Origin: Druceiella hillmani
Taxonomy: Eukaryota; Arthropoda; Insecta; Lepidoptera; Hepialidae
DNA: 64,000 bases
Assembly (NCBI GenBank): GCA_039881145.1
Contig: JAYKKI010000138.1
Location: 3,340,001 to 3,404,000 of the forward strand
Direction: 5' to 3'
Of the stretch, positions 23,838 to 34,009 are shown in pieces. The position numbers and the translations under genes were made by a program. The notes below the pieces were generated by a model. The model saw nothing but the letters and a program-made list of their open reading frames with translations, had not been told where the DNA came from and searched no databases. How positions within the stretch are numbered: position 1 is the first letter of the stretch; the number at the start of each line of letters is the position of its first letter.

Positions 23838-23839
23838 AT

Positions 23840-23930
23840 CACGAAGATGTTGTAATACAATGAAACCTAGGTCGTGGTAAAGAAGTTAAAGAAAGTAGAA
23901 ATAATACTGAATCATGTAGTTTCATTTAAT
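23840..23930 (+). mobile_element. Solo arm of the hammerhead-bearing repeat, copy 3
   Basis: One arm only, ending with the same terminal sequence tagtttcatttaat at 23930. It keeps the hairpin TGTTGTAATACAAT (23848-23861), GAAA (23862-23865), CCTAGGTC (23866-23873) and GTGG (23874-23877). The CT of CUGAAGA is gone (cacgaaga at 23841-23847), and the last stem II pair is now mismatched (ACAAC to ACAAT). It is a degenerate ribozyme-like copy. It shows that single arms occur without the inverted partner, which argues against a simple MITE and for pLTR-like or retrotransposed units. Confidence 0.7.
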
Positions 23931-26265
23931 TGTCTTAATATTTTTATTTAACAGATCATTGTAGCGAAAAATTTTTCATAAAGTTTTCCAAATATTTGTT
24001 CACAGAAGAGGTGTGCAAATAAAATAATTACTCCCCATTTCACATCTAAGGTAGGTAATCTAATATTTTTTTTTATCATAATTTTGTGAGTTTTAATAAT
24101 ATCTATAATTGTATCAAATTTCAACTTTCTAAATATACTAAAGAGCATCGAACTATCATATATACTCTTTAAATTTTCTTTATCTTTTGACTGCGGTGCG
24201 GGAATAAATCGTACTTTTGACATAGGTATTATTCTTTATCCAGGTAAATCGATTAAACATTGGAAATATGGATTATAGGCTTAGATATATTATGTATCTC
24301 ACACCTTCACGATATTACCCTCCAATACAGACATTTCTTTTTATAATAGCATAATATAATAAATTTCCCATAATCGATATTATTTTCACCAATTTCATCC
24401 GTAATATATCGTTTCCTAATTTAATGACATGCTTCACTTCAAATAATATCCATTTTTCATTATACTAATATATCCATTAAACATTTTGACTTCAATTTCA
24501 TTTGTCTTATAAGAAACCTCTCACAAAATAGATTTGAAAGAAATACCACATCGTACGTGTTTGATAACGTCTTCTTTATAGTTGTACGTTGATAACCTCA
24601 GTATACAGCTGTATTAAATAATTATGAAATTTTTATTCCTTATAAAGAAATCCAAATATATTACTATGTTCCATTATAACTTTTATTTCATTGAAAATTG
24701 TGTTTGATTACAATGAAAGTAAAATATGCTGTGGCGTCATCGACGAGAAATTTTCTAAAACTTTTAATCACTCATCTGTGCGAGCACTTGACATCCAACT
24801 TGACTTCAAGCATCGCGACGGGAATTGGTATTGTCCCCATACATATTTATGGGCGGCGGCTTATGAAGAAATGGGTTAAACTCGGATCAAGGTTCTCGCA
24901 TTTGGATGGTCCTTATAGACGATGCGGCTTGCGAACATCTCGTATTACATAACTTGTTGTATTTCTTCGACGGTTTATATTTTTGCTTACCATATTAATA
25001 TTGTCTTTACAATATTTGTGGAGACTTTTCTATTTAATTTTAGTAGACGGCAGCTTTATCGGTTGTGGGCGAGGAGTTTCCAATATAACCTCAGAATGAG
25101 GAAACCAGCTTTCCGGATTTTTGCAGTAGTTTATTTGCTACCAAGCAAATGAACTTTAAGCAGTTAAATGTTTTCATGGAGTCAAAAATATTTTTTGTAA
25201 TTTTTTAAGATGGATACATTTTTATAATAAATATTTGTCAGTTTTGATGACCGGAAGGGTCATACTTCTAAACTTTTTACTGAGCTCATTGTTTGCATGA
25301 ATCATCTAAATATGTCTTTATTTGATCATCTTCTACCAAAAACGTCGAATAACTATCACGCGTTGGACTCCAAGAAAATGGCAGAATTTCTAGTTTTTCT
25401 TATTCTAAGGTGTATTACTCCACAATACGAATATTTTACGTAACTTGATGAAAAACACTCTTAGGAAAGTTTGAAAATTGTCATATTATATATTTTCATC
25501 CTAAAAGGAAATCAAATTTTTAAATTACACATGTCATACACCTGTGTGATGGACAAAATACAATCTACTTATCGTAATATGAAAGATGAAATTTTGAAAA
25601 ACCATATTTAAATGGAATATGCATTATAACACGCATATTCATTACAGTATATTATTTTTCACCAGAAAAATTTAATAATTATCTCATTTCTAAATTATAC
25701 TCACCAAATTTCGTAATTTGTTCATATATCTACGAAAATTTAAATGTTACAAAGAAAATTGGAAATTATTCCTGCCTAAGAGATAAAAGGAAAATCATGA
25801 AGATTTTTTTATATACAAAGTTGTCCAATTTCCCTAAAATCATTTTTCAATCAAAATATTTATATTTCATTAGTGGAGCCCCGGTAGATATCCGTGGGCC
25901 TTAGAAAATTTATGCTGTACTACCGTGTATATTAATATTCATAATTTAATAATAACTCCACCAACCTCGTATTATGTCACACACTTGATTGGACAATTTC
26001 ACATCAAGAGTGGCAAACTTATTCTGTTCATAACAGAAAAGAATAACTTCTAAAATCTGGGCTTTAAAAACCTAACCATAGCAACAACATTAACGCGGGA
26101 GTTTTCTTTCTCTACCACGCACGCGCAGTCTACCGGTAACACTCTAGTGTATGAAAAAAGTTAATTTTTTATTCCTTTATCGCCTTTACGAACTTACGAT
26201 TATATTTAAGAACTAAAGGTTTTATTTATGGACCAATGCTTATAGTTTGCTATTTCTCGCTTCAA
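23931..26265. other. Unannotated DNA; possible unknown coding relic at 24.69-25.15 kb
   Basis: Between 24690 and 25152 the DNA is a little richer in GC, with several overlapping frames, none matching a family I recognise on either strand. A GC-richer patch with CpGs lies at 26090-26150 (acgcacgcgcagtctaccgg), just ahead of the duplicated block. The rest is AT-rich and featureless. Confidence 0.4.
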
Positions 26266-28499
26266 ATCCAATTAGTTTTTCCTTTCATTTTTGTAACAAT
26301 TTTTGTTTACATTTTTTGATGACATAATTTAAGAGTAAAAGGGATTTCTAGGTTCGGAAACATATTATGTTGTACATTATTAGTGCTTAGTGGAAAGTGC
26401 TATCAATAAATCCATAGTCCATTAGATGCAACTTTCAGATTTTATAAGCTTGGAAAACGCTCCGTTTCTACGTATATACATACGCGCATTCATATACCAA
26501 CATATCATTCATATACCATACGCATTCATATATCAATATATCGAAACCGAAGCAATAAGACTAAATTAATTAATATACCATGTGATTATAGTATAAGATC
26601 CAATTAGTTTTTTTTTGGAAATGTAAATTTAAAATATAAGTCTGATAGAAGTGGCTTAAAATGAGCTCTTGTATGGCTTTAAAACATTCAGACAGTATGT
26701 TTTTGTGTAGTAACTAGCAAAGTTATAGTACTTTCATAACTATTTATCATATGAAATAATATTTGGAAAATTTCTTAAACTCAGCTTGAAAATTAGTAAT
26801 AATTTGTTGTGGAATGAATCTATATTAATACAATGGATGCCAGAAAGAAATCTACTAAGTCAGTCTTTGATTCATCGAGTTTCACATATATAATTGGTAA
26901 AAGCCACTTCTGAGGTCGCGGAAGTCCTCACAATAGTTAATGTGCTAATAATTTCCACCTCAAGTATGTTACACCTAGATGTAAAATTCCATCTAGCTGA
27001 TTATAATTTCAAAATTGGAATAATAATATTTGACCTTTATGGTAGGTTTACTTAATATTAGTAACATTATAATTTCTCCGGTTTGAACAATAGTTTTTTT
27101 TGCGTAAAACTTTATGTAAATATGTATGTGTGTATGCTTTCATCCCACGTCCATATCGGCCTATGGTGGGTGTAAATTTAATTAAAATATAAAATCCAAT
27201 TAGTTGGGATTTTCTGAATTGTTTAGAGATTTCCCCAGAATTTGACAATTGTGTAACCCTTTCAGATCTGCAACACATAGCCCTGTAATTAAAATTAACC
27301 ACTTAACCAATTAGTATTGGTTTAAGCTCAGTGCGAGTATTTAATTCAGATATCACATTCATGAAACGGATAGAAAACACCTAGCTTCTCCAAAGTAACG
27401 TAGGTCCATTTCAAAAATTTGCTATTACAAAAAATTAATGAAAACTTATCGGAATTAGAGGTCAAAACTTAAAGAAATCCTAAAAGGATGTTCATTAACT
27501 TTCAACATATCATAAAACATGCTTTTCTTAAATAAAAGGAATGAAACATCTCACTTTTTCATATGTTACGAACACAGTAATAAAATTTACTTTCTAAATT
27601 TATAAGACATATGTGTAAACATGTCATGAACAAAAAATATTCAGAAATACTTTAACAAATCCTATCCTATTATATACGGACGGAAATAATTCATACTTAT
27701 TCAATAACATTTCCATTAAAAGTATCTTTCTATGTTTATAATGAATGCTTATTTTTGGAAATAAAAAAAATAAAGCGGTGTCAATCATTTGAACAAAAAT
27801 GTACTCGCAGATATACGCAAAGCACTAACATCTAAATAAAGCTTCACTTTCTTTAATCCTATAAGAATGCTAAACCAAAATAAATAAAATCCACCATTGT
27901 AAAACCTTTTTACTTTCAATGTTTTTTACGAAATGTAAACCATTTGGATTTTACTGAAGATCGATAGAAATTATCTTCAGAATATAGGTATCTGATACAC
28001 TTTTAACCAAAAATAGTATAATTATTGCTATTAAAACTTAAAATTAAAGTTAAATAATTTCAGAAATATTTTATTTATCAGGTAACACCTTAACTGCTCG
28101 TGAATGAGGATTATATCACGAGAGACTCCTTACACTCCCCACTCACAAACAATAATACTCTATGGAAGTTCACTGATAACTTATAATGCTAAGCTCTTAT
28201 ATATTAAGTCATGTATATAAAAATTGACTTGTATGTTACTACTATAGCGTCTATATATATTTAAGCGAAGACCAGTAACTTTCAACCTTTAGAGCGCAGG
28301 CTTGATCGTAAACCATTAATTTTTTTTTTAAATTATTATTATATTCATCTGATCAGTAAGCACAAACTAAATGTTTTTATTGTTATTTTTATAACTATGT
28401 TCTTTTAACTTCATCCGTCGATACACTGAATTATTTAATCCAAAAATATCTTTCACATTCTCCCATTCTTTTTATGTGTCAAGTCATTATCAACGTAAT

Positions 28500-28950
28500 A
28501 TCTATTGATATTGGGGTGAAAAAAAAATAACACGACTATGCAAAAGTTAGTGTGACTGTTCAGATCTTCTTTGAAATGTGCTTTTTTGGGTATTTTTTCA
28601 GTTCATCTCTAATATATGTCACTTAACATTATGAAAGACATATTTTTGAGACCTTTAGCACAACTAATCCCCTCAACCGAGATCCAAAATTAAGTACTGA
28701 ATTTGAAATTTTATTTTGTCTACGTAATTTGCCGTCAATCTACTCAAAAATGTTCATTTCAATATTTTTGAGGTTTACCTATTGGGATATATGTAGGTTA
28801 GTATATTTTCTTATTCCGCCAAATTTCAAGTTTACATATCAAGCGATTTCTGAAATGAACGCCTGGGATAGTTGGATAGACGGACGCATAAGTGATTTTA
28901 AAAGGTTTCTGTTTTTCATTTAAGGCACGGAGTAATTCAATTTCAATAAA
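28500..28950. repeat. Dispersed repeat segment, copy in block 1
   Basis: The segment with tatttttgaggtttacctattgggatat and gttggatagacggacg resembles 33770-33960, 35400-35770 and, more weakly, 54250-54620. The recurring order is a Phe/Tyr-coding-like AT stretch, then attatgaaa..atatttttgag, then a gataga(c)-type strip. The extra copies outside the paired blocks suggest an interspersed element of unknown class. Confidence 0.45.
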
Positions 28951-29520
28951 AATGTTAAATGTTTTCGGATATATATGTCTGGGATGGGAAGGTCTTAAAA
29001 ATCAAATTGACATCTCATAAATTTCACTTCTCTGCATCTGCATATAGAATTTTCTTCTAATAAACTGATGACATTATATATATTAGTTAATTTTATGTTT
29101 AAATAAACTAATCCTACAAGCCTAGATTTTGTAGGATTACTATTTTACATGCGTGCCAAAATCAACATCTTTTTGTAAAATTTTTGAAAGTCCTTAACCT
29201 TTTTTATAATATATGTTTATCTATTAAATGCAAGAAATGTGTAATCGGTCATTATAATAATATCCTTATTTATTATATACACGTTATTATTTTAAAACAT
29301 ATATTGTCAATTTATGGCTGCCATGATGTTACAATCTTTATCCTCAAATATCTTTTATATAACATTCACAGTACGTGATGGCAAATGGTAGAAAATAAGC
29401 AATTTTAAAAATCATTAAATAAAACCTTTCATTTCACAGTTTAATAGAAATGGAGATATGTACATGTGGTGTATTGTAAATATGAGCACAGGAAATAAAC
29501 GAAAACCTTCTACCTCCATA

Positions 29521-29830
29521 ATTTCCCACTGACCACGCAAGTTTCGTTTCAATAGCGGGCGCATCGAGCGTGGAACGGCTCACATCATGGCGGTAATTGA
29601 CATTTGCCTGGTGATTTATTGACCCGTCAATTGTTATTTGCCATCCCAATACGCTGTAGCTATAGATTGAAATGGAATTTTGGCGTAGGTGTCGAATTTT
29701 GTGTGCGCGATTTCTGCGTGTTATGGTTGATTCAAATTATTGTCATTTGACGGAAATGTAGCCAGTGACAGGTTTCATAAGCTTTATCAGTATATAAATA
29801 GACGTGCACTTATTTATTCATTGCAATATT
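29521..29830 (+). promoter_or_regulatory. Conserved island with TATA-like box (left copy)
   Basis: This is the best-conserved part of block 1. It includes tttcgtttcaatagcg and catttgcctggtgatttatt, and a TATA-like tatataaata at 29791-29800. The partner in the other copy is ttataaata at 36624-36632, followed in both by gacgtgcactt or aacgtgtactt. Shared TATA spacing hints at a core promoter, but no conserved ORF follows. An ATG-started 21-codon frame at about 29887 is not kept in the partner. Confidence 0.3.
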
Positions 29831-30200
29831 GGTAAATATAGTTGAATGAAATATTTGTAATTGGAATTCATAATTATTTCAAAAAAATGCTTCTATTTAA
29901 ATTAAAATCATCAGCAAATCAGACGTCGGCAAAACGGACTGCTGCATATTAAGTTTGTGATGAGTTCAGATACTTAGTTCAGTTGTTACCGTGGTGTATT
30001 CTATAATACGTAGTGGGATAGTCATTTGTGACTTGATGTAAATGTTGTTAGAGCCATGATATTTGTACTGATACAATTTTAACACGATAAGGGAAAATAC
30101 TTACATTCGTAAGAAATTTCTAGATCATCTTGGCACTCCTTTTTTATCTTTAAATAATGTGAGTTTTAAATAAAATTCTTTCTATTACTTCTACTTCGAA

Positions 30201-30247
30201 AATAATATTTGTTTAAAACAAACACAATAATATTTGTTTAAAACAAA
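30201..30247. repeat. 22-bp direct repeat, two copies
   Basis: The unit aataatatttgtttaaaaca plus aa occurs at 30201-30222 and 30226-30247, separated by three bases. It is a simple local duplication. Confidence 0.8.
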
Positions 30248-30249
30248 AA

Positions 30250-32290
30250 CAAACATTGACTGAGAGCAGGTTGTATAAATGTATCTTTTTGACTCCAAAA
30301 ACTACAAAATATTATTTTTATTTTATTTTGGTTTGCTTATGTGGAACGTTTAATGTTTTTTCATTCTTGGCTGAAAGTCATATTCATCTCCTATTTCTAA
30401 AACTAATTAATATATTATTTTGTAATATTCGGGGTACAGAGAAGTACCGAAAATTTAAAAAAAAATTAAAATTAATTTAATATACTGAAAAGTTTTCACC
30501 AATTTGAATAGGAAAGAAAGTGATCCCTTGTCCATCGCAAAGATTTAATTCGATCTTAAACTATTTTCTAAATTGAAATTTGATTACAATTTTTATAAAA
30601 ATATAATCGGCTATATCCGTTTCATAAAACAATTAAGTGTATTTACATTCAAATATTCTTGATAAACATTTTCACTGTTTGTAATCAAAATAGTTAATTA
30701 CAAATAGTATGATAGATTGAATAATAAAAAATTGTAGTCTATGGTTCAATTTTCAAATTTAATTCCGACACTAAAAATTTAAAGATTCAGTTCTATTATA
30801 AGTATTTTTATGGGATAAAAGAAAAAATAGAGATACTTAACCTAATTTCTAAGATTATTAACAACAATTCTTGTATTAATTTTTTCATTAATTCATTTGA
30901 GGTTCTTTTATCGACAGTAAAAACAGTACTGAATGACAAGTTTTGCATAATATTACTAAAATAATTTTAGACATTTGTTATGTATTTGGATTCTTGTGTT
31001 ACATCTAGCTCCAATTTAACGCGTTATAGATCCCCACAAATTTAAGAATTACCTAGGTCTCAAGAAAATTAAAAAATTACCTAGATCGTCAGAAAATTGA
31101 AGAGTTACCTATATCCCTGAAAACCTAACAGTTACCTAGATCTCCCGAAAACTTATGAGTTACCTAGATTCCAAAAAAATTTAGAGTTACCTAGATCCCC
31201 AAAAAACTTAGATAACTCTTAACCTTAAGATCTTAGATCTTAAAAAACTGAAGAGGTACCTAGATCCCAGAAAAATTACGAGTAAGAGTTACGTAAATCC
31301 CCAAAACACTTAAAAGTTAACTAGATCCCCAGAAATCTAAAGAGGTACCTAGATCCTCAGATAAAATTAAGAGTTACCTGGAACTTCAAAAAATTTAAGA
31401 GTTACCTATATCCCCAGAAAACTTAAGAGTTACCCAGAACCCCCGAAAACTTAATAGGTATCTAGATCCTCAAAACACTTCCAGTTTTGTTCATTTAATT
31501 AGTGAACATTGAAATAAATCGTTATCCAATCAAACACCTTATTTTGATTTGGTAATAAATATTAGTTGAAACCGCAGATTGCCTACCTCTCTAATGATAT
31601 CTGCATCGCGACACGAAGCGTTGAAAAAAATAATAAAGTTGTACAAGGTTCAATTCAGGTTGTCAATCAAGTAGAGTACTCTTAATTCCAAACCAGATTC
31701 AGAAGCATCAGTATTTATTGGCAATCTAGTTTAACATGTAGATTATTCCAAGACCATTAATATGTGGAGAAAATTTTAAATGGCATATCATCCACAGTTA
31801 ATTTTAAATCATATTTACATTTGAAATTACAATTTGTGGCTTCATTAGTCATTTAAAATCTTAACGTATAGAATGTAGTAATAAGCAAAAATAATCAAAA
31901 CGTTATAAAGAAATAGAAGAGCAAGACTAGAATTTTGTGAGTAAACTTGTCCGTGTTATTGATAGTTAAAAAGACAAGACGAATATGAACAAACACAGGT
32001 TGGGAAAAACAATCTTGAACTCTTGAATACTAGTCTGTCATTGTAATCGGTACAGCCTTGCGGCTGCTCTGATTACATTATTAAGAGCTTATTCTGTTGT
32101 ACGACATTTTTTAAGTTCAACGAAAAAATAAAAGTGGGTAATAAAATAACCCTCCACCTTAAAAATTTCGAGCAAAACTCGCATTACGAGGGTTCCGTAC
32201 ACATTTCGGGCTTATTAACATTTGAGCCTACAGGGCGTTTTAAGTTTGCGGAATGATGGGTAAGAAGTGAATATAAAAACACAAGTCTAT
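30250..32290. other. AT-rich spacer between the block 1 copies
   Basis: Apart from the minisatellite I find no gene or element. The open frame at 30256-30480 is unrecognised. Confidence 0.55.
31028..31480. repeat. Diverged minisatellite, about 28-30 bp unit
   Basis: About 14 to 16 tandem units follow the pattern gagttacctagatcccc followed by (a/g)aaaactta(a). Unit length varies by a few bases and each unit carries its own substitutions. It is a decaying array rather than a fresh expansion. The unit is not a stable multiple of three, and frames are interrupted, so it does not encode a repeat protein. The many AGATCY/ACCTAG strings make it look composed of short palindromic words. Confidence 0.9.
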
Positions 32291-32294
32291 CTTT

Positions 32295-33333
32295 TTATTT
32301 CAACATATTATCACCCTAATATATTTTTCCAATCTTTTATTATGCTTATATACCTTCATACAGAAACGTTTTATCTTGGTCCGAAAAGTGAGCTAAATCT
32401 ACGTCTTTCACTTCATCGTTTGAAAATTTCTTCACATGAAGTTCTTTTTTAACTATTGGAGCAGATTCTAATCACTGGGAGCCAGGTAAGGATTGTAAAA
32501 TAGGTAATCCAAAATATCGAAACTCACGTTATGAAAGGCAGTCAACGCAACATAACTCTTGTGAAAATGTGCGTTGTCGCGCAGAAGGAGGATACATTTG
32601 CTTAATTTTCCCCTTTTCTCGTCTTGTGTGATTCTTTCAATTAACTAAGGATTAAAGTATAATATTATCCGATTATGGAAACGCCTTTACCTTTATAATC
32701 TATCAACAGAATCTCTTCTTTATCCCAAAACACTGTAGCCATGATTTTTTCAACCGACTGTGACACCTTAAATTTTTAGTGGTGGTGTGCCTTTTATGTG
32801 CCATTGCATAGAGTCCTGTTTGAACTCATGTTTATAAAGGCGAATCCGTGTTTTTTCTCCAGTAAAAATTCGACTCAATGGTTTATCTTTACCTTCACTA
32901 GAGAAGTCCAAAAACGCGTGAGAATCCTCGACGCGGTGTTGTTTTTGAAGCGGAGTAAGCATTCTTGGCACCCACCTTGCGCTGATCTTAGTCATCCCAA
33001 GATAATCGTAAAGAATTTAAAAAATGGTTGTATCCGATACTGCAACTATTTCTGCGAGACGTTTTTTTTTTAGTCTAGCATCTTTCCATATTAAGTTTTC
33101 GACTTTTTGAATGATTTCTGTAGTAGTCACTTCAATCGGCCGTCTTAGTGTGGGTCGTCTTCAAGTGAGTCCCTGCCTTGTTTAAAGATACTGGGCTACT
33201 TATAAATCATGTTCTTACCCAGGCAAGAGTCTTATCAAGATGTAAACGGATGCGGTTTGTTTTAGAACGGTTTAAATCAACTTTTTTGCTTGGTAAGGAA
33301 CTGTTTAACAGCGTGGTACTTGATTTTCCTCAT
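32295..33333 (-). pseudogene. Mariner transposase pseudogene B
   Basis: The minus strand starts at an ATG at 33333-33331 (MRKIKYHAVKQFLTKQ) and ends at TAA 32297-32295 after a GDNMLK tail (family usually GDYVEK). The 1039-bp span equals a full 345-codon mariner gene. Recognisable blocks are RRPIEVTTTEIIQKVENLIW (about 33130), MTKISARWVPRMLTP (32995-32950), FTGEKTRIRLY (about 32865), MATVFWDKEEILLIDYKGKG (about 32740-32680), LRDNAHIHKS (about 32580) and LAPSD (about 32480). The first catalytic D is E (TGEKT for TGDET), while the second and third D positions remain. Several frameshifts and stops kill it. It differs from pseudogene A at most variable positions, so the two are separate insertions. 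Confidence 0.92.
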
Positions 33334-34009
33334 ATTTCTTACCTTTTTTCCCGACTGAGATGCTTAGTCGGCGATAGTTAAAAGACTAATAATCCGATTA
33401 AGATAAAACTTGTCATTTGTACTAAAAAATGAATCATTAAACTCATTACGGCTTATTAAAATACCCTCGAAAATGACATAATTACCAATTCTGCAAACTT
33501 TAAAACGCATCCTCGTAGTACTTCTCTTAAAATATATAAAAATATTAATGTTTAGTAATATACATACATTGCAACGTATTACATATTATAATTTTCACAG
33601 ATACGAAAGAACGGTTCATTTTTCAAAGATATTAAGATCTAGGATAATCGCTAGAATTATCCTGTAACCCTCAGGTTAGTCTTTACCAACCCACTTTTTT
33701 TATTGCTTACTACTAAAAAGAATACATTTTAGGCTCTTATAGCCATTTCAAATGACACAGCGCCGCTTAATATGTGACATATATAATATGCCAATACATG
33801 AAATTAAAGAAAATGTTTTTGGTGTACTTAATTTCCTTCCTCTTAAAATTTTCAAATGTTTTTTCCGTGTTTTAGCTGTTGCGATATATGCAGGTTAATA
33901 TGTTCGATTATGATTTCAAGTTTCTACGCCAAGAGGTTTCTGAGAAAAACGGCTGTGACAACAGAAAAAAACGGCAGAGAGGTAAGTAATATTTTAAGGT
34001 TGCAATTGT
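33334..34009. other. Unannotated DNA between mariner B and duplicated block
   Basis: A small hairpin (cgactgagatgcttagtcg near 33352-33370) lies just upstream of the transposase start on its sense strand and could be part of a terminal repeat. The stretch 33770-33960 belongs to the dispersed repeat described at 28.5 kb. No gene is supported. Confidence 0.45.

Larger units (their letters stand above)
26270..30130 (+). repeat. Duplicated block 1, left copy
   Basis: This stretch aligns in the same order and orientation with 34010-37130. Anchors include aatactct..atggaagttcactgata at 28150 and 34800, gatattggggtga at 28508 and 35409, ttaaaaatcaaatt at 28995 and 35816, tttcgtttcaat at 29543 and 36367, and aaatcagacgtc at 29915 and 36791. 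The copies differ by many substitutions and by indels of several hundred bases, so the duplication is old. No reading frame is conserved between copies. It could be duplicated intergenic or intronic DNA, or a large unknown interspersed element. Confidence 0.75.

Noticed and set aside
29887..29952. Small ORF of 21 codons after the TATA-like box
   Set aside because: The partner copy near 36.75 kb does not keep the frame or the ATG, so coding is not supported.
31028..31480. Possible CRISPR-like or protein-coding repeat array
   Set aside because: Units are contiguous without unique spacers, vary in length, and the window is eukaryotic. Frames are interrupted, so neither a CRISPR array nor a repeat protein is supported.
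32798..33381. Plus-strand frames of 91 and 67 codons
   Set aside because: They lie antisense to mariner pseudogene B, whose minus-strand reading explains the DNA.
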